Notes under the pieces: model-generated
What the model saw: the letters and a program-made list of their open reading frames with translations, nothing else
Told to the model about the DNA's origin: nothing
Databases searched by the model: none
Source of the DNA: Blautia wexlerae
GTDB lineage: Bacteria; Bacillota; Clostridia; Lachnospirales; Lachnospiraceae
DNA length: 49,401 bases
NCBI RefSeq assembly: GCF_013300825.1
Contig: NZ_JAAIMY010000025.1
Location: forward strand, 1-49,401
Direction: 5' to 3'
Shown here: in pieces, positions 41,501-49,401 of the stretch
Layout: every line of letters begins with the position of its first letter
Numbering within the stretch: position 1 is the stretch's first letter
Made by a program: the position numbers and the translations under genes

Positions 41501-42749
41501 ATCCTTTACAAAGGAAATGAGAAAGGACTATACCATCCTCTGCCCGCAGATGTCACCGTTCCATTTCAGCCTCCTGCAGGCAGCATTCAATTCCTGCGGA
41601 TACAACCTGGAGGTGCTTCCGAATGACAATAAGCATGCAGTGGATGTTGGTCTGAAGTATGTAAACAATGACGCCTGCTATCCGTCTCTGATCGTTGTGG
41701 GACAGATCATGGATGCTCTGCTTTCCGGTAAATATGACCTGAACAAAACGGCCGTTGTCATGTCACAGACAGGTGGCGGATGTCGTGCTTCCAACTATAT
41801 CGCATTTATACGACGCGCATTAAAGAAAGCCGGTATGGAACAGATTCCGGTTATCTCTGTTAACTTAAGCGGTCTGGAAAGCAATCCCGGATTCAAACTT
41901 ACGCTTCCATTAGTGAAGAAAGTTGCTTACGGTGCCGTATTCGGAGATATCCTGATGAAATGCGTATATCGTATGCGTCCTTATGAACTGGAAGAGGGAA
42001 TCGTAAACAGGAAACATAAAATCTGGGAACAGCGTGTAATCTCTTTCTTAAGCGGAAGCAGTGTCAGCCACAGCCAGTTTAAGAAAATGTGCCGCGAAAT
42101 GGTTCACGAATTTGATACCATTCCGATCAGTGATGTGAAGAAGCCTCGTGTGGGCATCGTAGGTGAGATCCTTGTCAAGTTCCTGCCTGCTGCAAATAAT
42201 CATCTGGCAGAGCTTCTGGAATCTGAAGGCGCTGAGGCAGTTGTACCGGATCTGATCGATTTCATGTGCTACTGCTTCTATAATCAGAACTTTAAGGTAG
42301 AAAATCTTGGATTCAAGAAGTCCAAGGCAACCATGGCAAACTGGGGAATCAAAGCAATCGAATGGGTGAGAAAGCCTGCAAGCGAAGCTCTTGCACAGAG
42401 TCGCCATTTTGCACCGCCTGCTGATATCAGAGATCTGGCAAAAATGGCATCTCCGATCGTTTCCACCGGAAACCAGACAGGTGAGGGATGGTTCCTGACA
42501 GGTGAGATGATGGAACTGATCCATGGAGATGTTCCGAATATTGTTTGTATCCAGCCTTTCGGATGTCTGCCGAACCATATTGTGGGTAAGGGTGTTATCA
42601 AAGAAATCCGCAGAGAATATCCGACAGCCAATATTGTAGCCATCGACTATGACCCGGGTGCAAGTGAAGTCAATCAGCTCAACCGAATCAAACTGATGCT
42701 CTCCACAGCTCAGAAGAATCTGAAAAAAGTAGAAGAAAAAAATGCATAA
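38508..42749 (+). CDS. Acyl-CoA dehydratase activase, BcrA/BadF double-ATPase with DUF2229 and HgdB-like regions
   Basis: 1413 residues. Two ASKHA ATPase domains: residues about 5-255 (GIDIGSTTVKIAILDE, Fe-S cysteines in NGICAGGTGSF and AARCGVFAKTD) and about 323-575 (GIDAGSTTTKTALVGEDG, ACSSGCGSF, GTRCTVFMNSK). Then a Cys cluster NCRGCTNNCRLTINKF (about 604), a DUF2229 region (about 670-880) and a region like 2-hydroxyacyl-CoA dehydratase subunits to the end. Activators of this group transfer one electron, driven by ATP, to radical dehydratases. The giant four-part form is common in Firmicutes and its substrate is unknown. Start ATG 38508 follows GAGGAGG by about 12 nt. Stands alone. Confidence 0.9.
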   Translation: MNYKTLGIDIGSTTVKIAILDENENLIFADYKRHFANIQETLADLLQEAFDQYGEMTLHPVITGSGGLTLANHLGVPFTQEVIAVSTSLQKLAPKTDVAIELGGEDAKIIYFENGNVEQRMNGICAGGTGSFIDQMASLLQTDATGLNEYAKDYKALYPIAARCGVFAKTDIQPLINDGATKPDLSASIFQAVVNQTISGLACGKPIRGHVAFLGGPLHFLSELRESFIRTLKLDEEHTIIPENSHLFAAIGSALNAKEDNSISLTEMKDRLRNSIKLDFEVERMEPLFASQEEYDTFAKRQSSYKVKTGDLATYKGNCYLGIDAGSTTTKTALVGEDGTLLYSFYSSNNGNPLKTTIRSIKEIYELLPEDAKIAYSCSTGYGEALIKAALILDEGEVETVSHYYAAAFFDPEVDCILDIGGQDMKCIKIRNKTVDSVQLNEACSSGCGSFIETFAKSLNYTVQDFAKAAVFAQHPIDLGTRCTVFMNSKVKQAQKEGAEVSDISAGLAYSVIKNALYKVIKVSDASELGKHIVVQGGTFYNDAVLRSFEKIAGCEAIRPDIAGIMGAFGAALIARERHQEGAETSMLSIDKINELKYTTSMANCRGCTNNCRLTINKFSGGRQYVSGNRCERGIGKEKNKDHIPNLYEYKYKRIFSYTPLTADKATRGKVGIPRVLNMFENYPFWYTFFTELKYEVVLSPTSTRKIYELGIESIPSESECYPAKLAHGHVTWLIRNGVNFIFYPCIPYERNEFPDAVNHYNCPIVTSYAENIKNNVDELNDPSITFRNPFLAFTSEEILAGRLVEEFKDIPAEEVKAAVHKGWEEMAAARRDVQKKGEETLKYLEDTGRHGIVLAGRPYHIDPEIHHGIPDLINSYGIAVLTEDSISHLAPVERPIRVNDQWMYHSRLYAAANYVKTRDDLDLIQLNSFGCGLDAVTTDEVYEILDGSDKIYTCLKIDEVNNLGAARIRIRSLIAAIRAKKAQGQKRTVKPASIDKVSFTKEMRKDYTILCPQMSPFHFSLLQAAFNSCGYNLEVLPNDNKHAVDVGLKYVNNDACYPSLIVVGQIMDALLSGKYDLNKTAVVMSQTGGGCRASNYIAFIRRALKKAGMEQIPVISVNLSGLESNPGFKLTLPLVKKVAYGAVFGDILMKCVYRMRPYELEEGIVNRKHKIWEQRVISFLSGSSVSHSQFKKMCREMVHEFDTIPISDVKKPRVGIVGEILVKFLPAANNHLAELLESEGAEAVVPDLIDFMCYCFYNQNFKVENLGFKKSKATMANWGIKAIEWVRKPASEALAQSRHFAPPADIRDLAKMASPIVSTGNQTGEGWFLTGEMMELIHGDVPNIVCIQPFGCLPNHIVGKGVIKEIRREYPTANIVAIDYDPGASEVNQLNRIKLMLSTAQKNLKKVEEKNA

Positions 42750-42762
42750 ATAATACCGTAAT

Positions 42763-42799
42763 GGATATATTGCAATGTATTTTACCTTGCAATATATCC
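42763..42799 (+). terminator. Perfect 12-bp hairpin after the activase gene
   Basis: GGATATATTGCA pairs perfectly with TGCAATATATCC around a 13-nt loop, 14 bp after the stop. No T run follows, so termination may rely on the hairpin further on; it may act as an mRNA 3' end stabiliser. Confidence 0.45.
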
Positions 42800-42807
42800 G
42801 CCTTAGA

Positions 42808-42873
42808 GCGTATTTGAAAAATCATTCTCGCAATCTACATATCCTGCTTTGCGAAAAGCATTTTTCAAACGCG
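42808..42873. repeat. Intergenic palindromic repeat
   Basis: TTTGAAAAAT pairs with ATTTTTCAAA and CTCGCA with TTGCGA; GCG and CGC close the outside. Looks like a mobile palindromic repeat unit of the kind scattered through Lachnospiraceae genomes. Confidence 0.55.
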
Positions 42874-42876
42874 CTC

Positions 42877-42962
42877 AAAAAAGAGTTATATTTCAGAAAT
42901 TTTAAATGTGTTTCTATTTCAGAACTACATTTAAACCATGAAATATAACTCTTTTGTTTTTT
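42877..42962. terminator. Bidirectional terminator between the activase and flippase genes
   Basis: AAAAAAGAGTTATATTTCA pairs with TGAAATATAACTCTTTT; an inner TTTAAATGT/ACATTTAAA stem is also present. Plus strand ends in GTTTTTTATA, minus in TTTTTTGAGCG. Confidence 0.85.
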
Positions 42963-42975
42963 ATAATTTCAGTGT

Positions 42976-44604
42976 TTAATTATTCTGCCAGAACGGAAGT
43001 TTCTCTGCAATCCTTATCAGATAGCTTCCACCCGGAATTCTTCTAAGCTGTGATTCTGACGGCTTGCTGATAACCAGATAAGCAAACAAATAAACAATCG
43101 CAGCAACAGGAATGGAAACGATCAGACAAATGAAATTGGATTTTACAAAAATATTCAAGCCATAGCAGATACAGCCTGCAACAATTCCCATGGGAACAGA
43201 TGCAAGAACAGGATACAGATATCCTTCTTTCCACGGGTTTTTATACTGCAAATACTTCTTCATCGCCCTGTCGTTTAATACACATACAACCACAGAATAG
43301 ATCACCATTGCGATCAGAAGTGCATAAACTCCAAGGTTTGTAGTAAACAGTAACACTATCACTACCACAATATCCACAACCAGTGCGATTGCAGCCGTAA
43401 TCACCGGAATCCTCTGCTGTCCGATTGCCTGCAGAACTCCATTGGAAATATTTGACATTCCATTGAGCAGGATTGAAAACGAACCAAGGATCAACAGATT
43501 GGCTGCCAGTCCTGTGGAATTTCCGTAAAGCAAAAATACAATCGGCTGTGCAAGCACTGCCAGTCCCATTGCACATGGGGCAGAAACTACCATAGAAAGC
43601 TGTACGGTCTGGTCAATACACTCTCTGGTCGCTTCAATGTCTCCGGTGGCATACAGGGCAGAAACTTCCGGAATCATGGAAGTAGGTGCCGTACTGGACA
43701 GGGTCAGAGGAATATTAATAATTGTCATAAAGTAAGTGGCATACTCTGCATATAAAATACCGATCTGTGCGGCATCTCCACCTCTTCTTCCCAGAATATC
43801 CGAGAAAAGATACCCATTGATATAAGCATTTACATTATAAACAAAGGCGCTGAGAATGATCGGCGAAACAACCAGGATGATCACACGAAAAATCTCTTTG
43901 TAGGACTCTTCCTGATGTCTGTGATCTCTCTCTACCCGGTGCAGGATTTTTCTGCGGTTTACACCATATACCAGAAGCATGAATGCCAATGCAGTCACCA
44001 CTCCGGCTCCGGTTCCTACTGTGGAACCTGCTGCCCCCCATTTTGCAATGCTGTTCCCTGTTCCATCTGAGAATGCATTGATGAATCCCCAGGCTGCCAG
44101 AAGACTGACTGCCGCATTAAATACCTGCTCAATGATCTGGGAGATAGATGTTGGCATCATATTTCTGTATGCCTGAAAATATCCTCTGAATACCCCAAGA
44201 ATACCGGACAAAAAAATCGTCGGAGCCAGGATCTGAAGTGCCGGAATTGCATCCTTCTGATTCTGAGGGATGATCAATCCTGCTCCAAAGAGACAGAATA
44301 AACCGACCACTCCACCAATCACCATGGCATAGATCATAGCACCCTTAAAGAACTTATGTGCATTTCTGTAATCCTTCAGAGCAATACGCTCGGAGATAAG
44401 CTTGGATACCGCCTGTGGAATACTAAAGGATGCGATCATCAGAAGGATCATATAGGCATTCTGCGCAAGGCTTGTATAGCCCATTCCCAGACTTCCGATA
44501 ATATTGGAAAGGGGACTCTTGTACAGAAGACCGATCACCTTGGAGATCATAGCTGCAATCATCAGAAAGGATGCATTTTTTACTAAATTGTTTTTCTGAT
44601 TCAT
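42976..44604 (-). CDS. MurJ/SpoVB/YtgP-family polysaccharide or lipid II flippase
   Basis: 542 residues with about 14 membrane segments of the MVF/polysaccharide-export fold. Begins KNASFLMIAAMISKVIGLLYKSPLSNIIG and includes SIPQAVSKLISERIA and FRGYFQAYRNMMPTSISQIIEQ, which are typical of the YtgP/SpoVB group. Proteins of this group flip lipid-linked cell wall precursors or act in spore cortex formation. I cannot tell MurJ function from SpoVB function by sequence. Monocistronic; start ATG 44604. Confidence 0.88.
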   Translation of the reverse strand: MNQKNNLVKNASFLMIAAMISKVIGLLYKSPLSNIIGSLGMGYTSLAQNAYMILLMIASFSIPQAVSKLISERIALKDYRNAHKFFKGAMIYAMVIGGVVGLFCLFGAGLIIPQNQKDAIPALQILAPTIFLSGILGVFRGYFQAYRNMMPTSISQIIEQVFNAAVSLLAAWGFINAFSDGTGNSIAKWGAAGSTVGTGAGVVTALAFMLLVYGVNRRKILHRVERDHRHQEESYKEIFRVIILVVSPIILSAFVYNVNAYINGYLFSDILGRRGGDAAQIGILYAEYATYFMTIINIPLTLSSTAPTSMIPEVSALYATGDIEATRECIDQTVQLSMVVSAPCAMGLAVLAQPIVFLLYGNSTGLAANLLILGSFSILLNGMSNISNGVLQAIGQQRIPVITAAIALVVDIVVVIVLLFTTNLGVYALLIAMVIYSVVVCVLNDRAMKKYLQYKNPWKEGYLYPVLASVPMGIVAGCICYGLNIFVKSNFICLIVSIPVAAIVYLFAYLVISKPSESQLRRIPGGSYLIRIAEKLPFWQNN

Positions 44605-44649
44605 GTTATCACTGTGTGTCTTTTACCTGACTACACATTACCTCTTTTC

Positions 44650-45324
44650 TTATATATTTTCTATCTGCCAGTCGATTGGTTCCAAACCATTGGCAACAAG
44701 AAATTCGTTTGTTTTACTGAAATGTTTACACCCGAAAAATCCCCTGTAAGCAGACAAAGGACTTGGATGAGGTGCCTCCAGGATCAAATGCTTCGGATTA
44801 TTCAGCATGGATTTTTTCATCTGCGCCGGACGTCCCCAGAGTAGAAATACAATAGGACGATCCTGCTCATTCAGAACCTGGATCGCAGCATCCGTAAACT
44901 GCTCCCAGCCGATCCCCCTGTGTGAATTTGCCTGATGGGCACGTACAGTCAGAACTGTGTTCAGAAGAAGCACCCCCTGCTTTGCCCATTTCTCCAGATA
45001 GCCGTTATTGGGGATATAGCATCCGCAGTCATCATGGAGCTCCTGATAAATATTCACCAGAGACGGCGGAGTCTCCACTCCTCTCTTCACGGAAAAACAA
45101 AGCCCATGAGCCTGTCCGTCATTATGATAGGGATCCTGACCCAGAATCACTACCTTCACTTCATTTAACGGTGTAAAATGAAATGCATTAAACAGATCAT
45201 CTGCAGGAGGAAAAATCTTCCTGGTCTGATATTCTGTCATCACCGTTTTATATAATTTTGCATAATACGGCTGGTGAAACTCTCCCTTCAGGGCTTCCAG
45301 CCAGTCACCTGAAATTGCTGACAT
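44650..45324 (-). CDS. ung: Uracil-DNA glycosylase
   Basis: 224 residues, family 1 UDG. Removes uracil from DNA. Water-activating Asp64 in GQDPYHNDGQAHGLCFSV, uracil-binding LLLNTVLTVR with Asn, and the minor-groove loop HPSPLSAYRGFFG (His about 187). Complete. Located 32 bp downstream of hisF in the same direction, so perhaps cotranscribed with hisHF although functionally unrelated. Confidence 0.96.
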   Translation of the reverse strand: MSAISGDWLEALKGEFHQPYYAKLYKTVMTEYQTRKIFPPADDLFNAFHFTPLNEVKVVILGQDPYHNDGQAHGLCFSVKRGVETPPSLVNIYQELHDDCGCYIPNNGYLEKWAKQGVLLLNTVLTVRAHQANSHRGIGWEQFTDAAIQVLNEQDRPIVFLLWGRPAQMKKSMLNNPKHLILEAPHPSPLSAYRGFFGCKHFSKTNEFLVANGLEPIDWQIENI

Positions 45325-45356
45325 ACCTTATCCTTCACCTCTTGTATTTTTCGTGG

Positions 45357-46115
45357 TCATCGTCTGACAGAAATTCCCCTGTCAGACAGATAATCCTTCA
45401 CCTGAGAAATCTCCAGTTCTTTATAATGGAACAAAGACGCAGCCAGTGCAGCATCTGCTCCCCCTTCGGTCAGTGCATTATAAAAATGCTCCAGTGTCCC
45501 AGCACCCCCTGATGCAATCACAGGAATGGAGACAGCATCAGCGATTGCTCTGGTAAGAGCCAGGTCATATCCTGCTTTTGTACCGTCACAGTCCATACTG
45601 GTGAGAAGAATTTCCCCTGCGCCCAAAGCTTCCACTTTCTTTGCCCACTCTATGGCATCAATTCCTGTATCCAGTCTTCCGCCATGTTTGTAAATATTCC
45701 ATCCGCCGTCTTCTCTGCGCTTGGCATCAATAGCCACAACTACGCACTGGCTTCCAAACTTGTCAGCCGCCTCACTGATCAGTTCCGGTCTGTCAATTGC
45801 TGCAGAATTTACGGAAATCTTATCTGCTCCTTCTCTCAGCAGTTTCTTGAAATCATCTACAGTACGGATACCGCCGCCTACTGTAAACGGGATAAATACA
45901 TTGGCAGCAACCCGTCTTACCATGTCAACTACCGTATCTCTCTGTTCGCAGGATGCTGTAATATCGAGAAACACCAGTTCATCTGCTCCTGCTGCATCAT
46001 AGGCTTTGGCAATCTCCACCGGATCACCCGCATCGCGAAGCTGCACAAAATTTACGCCCTTTACCACACGTCCGTTATTTACATCCAGGCAGGGAATAAT
46101 TCTCTTTGTAAACAT
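45357..46115 (-). CDS. hisF: Imidazole glycerol phosphate synthase cyclase subunit
   Basis: 252 residues, (beta/alpha)8 barrel. Catalytic Asp11 in [14 protein letters not shown] and Asp130 in VVVAIDAKR; also DITAS and GGAGTLEHF. Uses ammonia from HisH to make imidazole glycerol phosphate and AICAR. ATG 46115 has AAGGAGGG upstream; the longer frame adds 19 residues that overlap hisH and are not in the family. One base separates it from the hisH stop. Confidence 0.96.
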   Translation of the reverse strand: MFTKRIIPCLDVNNGRVVKGVNFVQLRDAGDPVEIAKAYDAAGADELVFLDITASCEQRDTVVDMVRRVAANVFIPFTVGGGIRTVDDFKKLLREGADKISVNSAAIDRPELISEAADKFGSQCVVVAIDAKRREDGGWNIYKHGGRLDTGIDAIEWAKKVEALGAGEILLTSMDCDGTKAGYDLALTRAIADAVSIPVIASGGAGTLEHFYNALTEGGADAALAASLFHYKELEISQVKDYLSDRGISVRR

Positions 46116-46116
46116 C

Positions 46117-46755
46117 TTATTTTCCCTCCTTCTCAGTATTGCCGTCTTTTCCCACAGCAGCAAAATTTTCAAGTATCTTCAGTCCCCATTTGCTGCTCTT
46201 TTCCGGATGGAACTGGCAGGCAAATACATTGTCCTTTTCTACGGAAGCATGAATACAGGTGCTGTATTCTGTAGTAGCCTTTACAATCTCAGGCTCCTCT
46301 GCCTGCAGATAATAAGAATGCACAAAATATACATAGGTCTGTTCCGGGATTCCCTGAAACAGTCTGCCATTATTCTGAAAATGCAGGGAATTCCATCCCA
46401 TATGTGGAATCTTAAGCCCCGGCGCAGGCGGAATCTTAACAATTTTCCCTTTCAGGATTCCAAGACCTTCCACACCCGGTGTCTCCTCGCTGCTTTCAAA
46501 CAGAAGCTGTAATCCCAGACAGATTCCCAGAAACGGAGTCTTCTTCTCTACAATCTCATGGATCACAGGCACAAGTCCGTATGTATGAAGATTCTCCATA
46601 GCCTGTCCAAAGCTTCCCACGCCCGGCAGAATGACTTTATCTGCATTTAACAGAATCTGTGGATCGCGGGTTACTGTTGTTTCTTCCCCAAGATAATGAA
46701 GTGCTTTTTCCACACTTTTAATATTTCCGGCATCATAGTCGATTATTGCTATCAT
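46117..46755 (-). CDS. hisH: Imidazole glycerol phosphate synthase glutaminase subunit
   Basis: 212 residues, class I glutamine amidotransferase. Nucleophile Cys79 in [12 protein letters not shown], His183 and Glu185 in CQFHPEKSS, with [10 protein letters not shown] upstream. Supplies ammonia to HisF. Start ATG 46755 with AGGAGG. No other histidine genes are in the window, so this pair is detached from the main his operon. The last residues ([11 protein letters not shown]) form a charged tail longer than usual. Confidence 0.96.
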   Translation of the reverse strand: MIAIIDYDAGNIKSVEKALHYLGEETTVTRDPQILLNADKVILPGVGSFGQAMENLHTYGLVPVIHEIVEKKTPFLGICLGLQLLFESSEETPGVEGLGILKGKIVKIPPAPGLKIPHMGWNSLHFQNNGRLFQGIPEQTYVYFVHSYYLQAEEPEIVKATTEYSTCIHASVEKDNVFACQFHPEKSSKWGLKILENFAAVGKDGNTEKEGK

Positions 46756-46862
46756 TTTATCCTCCTGATGTCATTATCTTTTTTCCTCATTATGGTAATC
46801 CGAAATCTATCCGGATCACACGTCAGACCGGAATAAAATATCCGATTAAAACGCTACAATAC

Positions 46863-46890
46863 AGTATACCCCAAAAACAGACAGTTGCAA
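46863..46890 (-). promoter_or_regulatory. Sigma-A promoter of hisH-hisF
   Basis: Minus strand TTGCAA (46890-46885), 16-bp spacer, TATACT (46868-46863). Confidence 0.65.
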
Positions 46891-46909
46891 AGTGCTTTCT
46901 TTTTTCTAC

Positions 46910-46980
46910 ACAAAAAAAGTGTGTACCTTGTCACATAAGCTGGACTTACGCTGACAGAATACACACTTTTCACAGCAAAG
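46910..46980 (-). terminator. Repeat-type terminator after the MATE/kinase-like unit
   Basis: Minus strand AAAGTGTGTA...TACACACTTT with inner CTGTCA/TGTGACAAG pairing and loop GCGTAAGTCCAGCTTA, followed by seven T. Almost identical to the terminator at 49234-49305. Confidence 0.85.
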
Positions 46981-47013
46981 TTTCCTGTTTTTTAATCAAA
47001 TTTTGCAGGTTAT

Positions 47014-47253
47014 TTAATTCAGATAATCACCAACCGGCGATGTATTATACTGTTTCTTAATCTCAATCACAATAGAACCATCCTCATTTGTTTTTTCTGA
47101 TAAGATTCTGTACTCTGTCCCGCTCTTTTCCAGCTGCGCTTTATACTTTTCACACTCCTGTACAATCGTCTTTTTTGCATACTCTGTCGTTTCTCCGTCA
47201 TGGTTGGAAAAACACAATGTCTGAGTGATACAAGCTGTTTTTATTTCGCGCAT
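47014..47253 (-). CDS. Small hypothetical protein, 79 aa
   Basis: Starts 13 bp inside the end of the cytidylate-kinase-like gene (47241-47253) and ends about 35 bp before the shared terminator, so it is the last gene of the unit. Sequence MREIKTACITQTLCFSNHDG then a helical and beta tail (IVQECEKYKAQLEKSGTEYR, GSIVIEIKKQYNTSPVGDY). I recognise no family. Three Cys lie in or near the first half. Overlap with the kinase-like gene suggests they act together. Confidence 0.5.
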   Translation of the reverse strand: MREIKTACITQTLCFSNHDGETTEYAKKTIVQECEKYKAQLEKSGTEYRILSEKTNEDGSIVIEIKKQYNTSPVGDYLN

Positions 47254-47828
47254 TCCATAATTATCATCTCACATCTGTCATATCCAAGCTGTGAGCTGTT
47301 CAGGCACAGTGTGTAATTGCTGGCTTTTCCCCAGTTCTGATCTGTGTAAAAGTTATAATTTGTTCTTCGCCTTTTATCTGTGTCTGCCATCATTTTCACA
47401 GCTTCCTTCTCTTCTACATTGTATAAACTAGTAATACGCTGTATTTTTTCCGGCATGTCCCCATGAATAAATACATTCAGCACATCGTCCCTGTCTTTCA
47501 GGATATAGTCTGCATTTCTTCCAATGATCACACAAGGCTCCTTCTCCGCCAATTCTAAAATAATATTTCTCTGTGCCTCATACACCATGTCCTCCACAGA
47601 TTTTCCTGTGATATCACGACCGGAAAATGCATATGCGAACAAACCCTTTTTCGGTGATAATTCCGCATTTTCCTGAATATATTCCGGTGATAAGCCAGAC
47701 TTTTCTGCAATCTGACCAATGATATTTTTATCATAATAGGCAATTCCAAGTTTCTTTGCCACTTCTTCTCCGATAAAACGTCCACCGCTTCCAAATTCCC
47801 TGCTGATCGTAATAATTCTTTTTGCCAT
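47241..47828 (-). CDS. Cytidylate kinase-like family protein
   Basis: 195 residues. P-loop at the start IITISREFGSGGRFIGEEVAKKLG (a GSGG variant of Walker A, residues about 12-16), then AYYDKNIIGQIAEKSG, PCVIIGRNADYIL and DTDKRRRTNYNFYTDQNWG. These belong to the cytidylate-kinase-like family common in Firmicutes, distinct from housekeeping Cmk. Substrate unknown. It lies 12 bp after the MATE gene and overlaps the next ORF. Start ATG 47828 with AGGAGG. Confidence 0.85.
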   Translation of the reverse strand: MAKRIITISREFGSGGRFIGEEVAKKLGIAYYDKNIIGQIAEKSGLSPEYIQENAELSPKKGLFAYAFSGRDITGKSVEDMVYEAQRNIILELAEKEPCVIIGRNADYILKDRDDVLNVFIHGDMPEKIQRITSLYNVEEKEAVKMMADTDKRRRTNYNFYTDQNWGKASNYTLCLNSSQLGYDRCEMIIMECAK

Positions 47829-47840
47829 CTCTGATTCCTC

Positions 47841-49208
47841 CTACTTTAAAACATCAACCTTATTTTTTCTGATTTTCTTTAAAAATACATATCCTACAAA
47901 ACATGAAATTATCTCAGTAATTGGAAATGCCCACCAGATCAACCATACTCCCATCTGACCATTTCTGACAAACAGAGAAAAGATTCCCGCCAGTGGCAGA
48001 ATGATAATAAGCTGTCTCAAAAGTGAAATCACTAGTGATTCCAGGCCGCCATCCAATGCCTGGTAAATTCCCTGATAAGCAACATTAATTCCGGCAAACA
48101 AGAAACTCACTGAAATCACTCTCATCGCGGCAATAAAATATTCTCTTGACTGTCCTGCATTAAACAGCATTGCAAACGCTCCGGGGAAAATCTCCGTAAT
48201 TGCAATTCCCAGAATCATTAATGCAATGGTATAAATAAGTCCATATTTGATACCATCCTGAATTCTCTTTTTACTTCTCATTCCATAAGCAAATGCAATG
48301 ATCGGAGTGATCGCATCTCGCAGACCAAAAGCAAGGAAGAGAACAAACTGCTGGACTTTATAGAACAATCCATAGGCTGTCTGTGCTGATGGATTGAACT
48401 TCAGGATCAGATTCATCACATAAACCATAATAGACATCAGAGCCTGCGCAATAATTGCCGGAAGTCCGATTGCATAGATTTCTTTTATAACACCAGCATT
48501 CGGTTTCATGTATTTCGGTCCATGCCCGAATTCCCTGTTCAGTTTCATATGAAAAATAAGCAGCAATACAGCAGAAGCAACCTGACCAATTACAGTTGCG
48601 TAAGCTGCACCTTTCACTCCCATTTCAGGACAAGGTCCAATACCATAGATCATGATCGGATCGAGAATAATATTTACAACAGCACCAACTACCTGTCCGA
48701 TTGTAGAATAAAGAGAACGACCTGTTGCCTGTAATAGCTTTTCAAATAAAGAAAAGAAAATAATACCAAAAGAAATCACACAGCATATCCGCAGATAGCT
48801 GACTCCCATTTCAAGTACTTCTGCATCAACTGTCTGTGATGAAATATATACTTTCACTCCAAAAATACCAAACAGTAAGCAGACCACATAAATGATCACA
48901 CCCAGGAACAGACTGTTTCCTGCTACCTTTGCAGCCTTTTCCCTGTTTCCCTGTCCAAGTGTCCTTGCAAGAAGTGCATTGGTTCCTACACCTGTTCCGA
49001 TTCCTGCCGCTACCATAAGCATCTGAACCGGAAATACCAGAGTGAGGGCATTTAATGCAGCTTCACTGCCCACTCTCATATTTCCTACAAACGCACTGTC
49101 TACAATGTTATAGACCGCCTGCAATGCCATGGATAAGATCATAGGGATTCCCATCTGGATCATCAGCTTATTCACCGGCATATCCTTCATTTTGTTGCTT
49201 TCTGCCAT
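47841..49208 (-). CDS. MATE-family efflux transporter
   Basis: 455 residues with 12 membrane segments in two MatE repeats. [35 protein letters not shown] opening ([15 protein letters not shown]), [19 protein letters not shown] in the first half, [19 protein letters not shown] opening the second half. Probably exports drugs or metabolites against H+ or Na+. First gene of a three-gene unit that includes the kinase-like protein. Start ATG 49208 with GGAG about 11 nt before. Confidence 0.92.
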   Translation of the reverse strand: MAESNKMKDMPVNKLMIQMGIPMILSMALQAVYNIVDSAFVGNMRVGSEAALNALTLVFPVQMLMVAAGIGTGVGTNALLARTLGQGNREKAAKVAGNSLFLGVIIYVVCLLFGIFGVKVYISSQTVDAEVLEMGVSYLRICCVISFGIIFFSLFEKLLQATGRSLYSTIGQVVGAVVNIILDPIMIYGIGPCPEMGVKGAAYATVIGQVASAVLLLIFHMKLNREFGHGPKYMKPNAGVIKEIYAIGLPAIIAQALMSIMVYVMNLILKFNPSAQTAYGLFYKVQQFVLFLAFGLRDAITPIIAFAYGMRSKKRIQDGIKYGLIYTIALMILGIAITEIFPGAFAMLFNAGQSREYFIAAMRVISVSFLFAGINVAYQGIYQALDGGLESLVISLLRQLIIILPLAGIFSLFVRNGQMGVWLIWWAFPITEIISCFVGYVFLKKIRKNKVDVLK

Positions 49209-49233
49209 TTTACTTTAACTCCTCTCTTTTCTG

Positions 49234-49305
49234 CACAAAAAAAGTGCGCACCCTGTCACATAAGCTGGACTTACGCTGACAGGCTACACACTTTTTTCAT
49301 GGCAA
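49234..49305 (-). terminator. Repeat-type terminator of the gene beyond the right edge
   Basis: Near copy of 46910-46980: on the minus strand AAAGTGTGTA...TGCGCACTTT, same loop, seven T. It ends the minus-strand gene that enters the window at its right edge. Confidence 0.85.
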
Positions 49306-49348
49306 ATATTTTATTTTAACAAAATCTGCTCCTTGCTGACTGGCATTC

Positions 49349-49401
49349 TTATTCCGTAAAAGTATAACGTACAAAAGAACCCTGATTGTCTCCTGTTACT
49401 A
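49349..49401 (-). CDS. 3' end of an unidentified gene (partial)
   Basis: The minus strand reads VTGDNQGSFVRYTFTE and then TAA at 49351-49349, followed 44 bp on by the terminator. Too short to identify. Confidence 0.4.
   Translation of the reverse strand, partial: VTGDNQGSFVRYTFTE

Overview
The window looks like chromosome from a gut Lachnospiraceae (Clostridia; Blautia/Ruminococcus-like). Evidence: moderately low GC core genes with strong AGGAGG ribosome sites, TTGACA/TATAAT promoters, a membrane-fused PotCD polyamine permease, a pyrophosphate-type phosphofructokinase next to pyruvate phosphate dikinase, a 1.4-kDa-residue-class (1413 aa) BcrA/BadF acyl-CoA dehydratase activase, and IS605/IS110 elements typical of that family. 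The species cannot be fixed from sequence reading alone.

Positions 1-7829 are an AT-rich accessory region. It opens with a 5'-truncated IS605 tnpB, then phage-type genes (a tail-associated-like protein broken by an amber codon, a CmpB-like membrane protein), a secreted cell-wall-binding repeat protein, two copies of a structured repeat whose minus strand ends in an intrinsic terminator, small unknown genes, a second gene with an in-frame stop, and an IS110 transposase with a possible bridge-RNA leader. Around the IS110 lie three cassettes of one design: a shared promoter (TTCCT-N18-TATAAT preceded by TTCTCG), a leader hairpin, a strong ribosome site and a tiny protein of one family; the two intact cassettes end in look-alike terminators. 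The island stops within about 20 bp of the ppdK stop codon.

From 7830 on, the window is metabolic core. ppdK and a PPi-type phosphofructokinase form a PPi-linked glycolysis pair, followed by an aldose epimerase and a stand-alone homocysteine methyltransferase domain with a structured leader. On the minus strand, 14521-25064 is one long gene run: two complete polyamine-type ABC importers (potA2B2C2, then potA1B1 and a potC-potD fusion), an extra binding protein whose lipobox cysteine is replaced by phenylalanine, a PTS enzyme I and a DUF362 ferredoxin. It is preceded by a 300-nt leader with an intrinsic terminator and a good sigma-A promoter. A tRNA-Thr(CGU), a divergent GlgB with altered active-site residues and a histone-like basic tail, and a fructokinase follow.

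Positions 29558-36347 form a minus-strand operon leuB-ilvD-ilvB-serC-serA joining branched-chain amino acid and serine synthesis. Then come tgt-yajC, the large dehydratase activase, a MurJ/SpoVB-type flippase, ung, hisH-hisF, and a MATE exporter with a cytidylate-kinase-like protein and an overlapping small ORF. A near-identical terminator repeat closes two minus-strand units at 46.9 and 49.2 kb.
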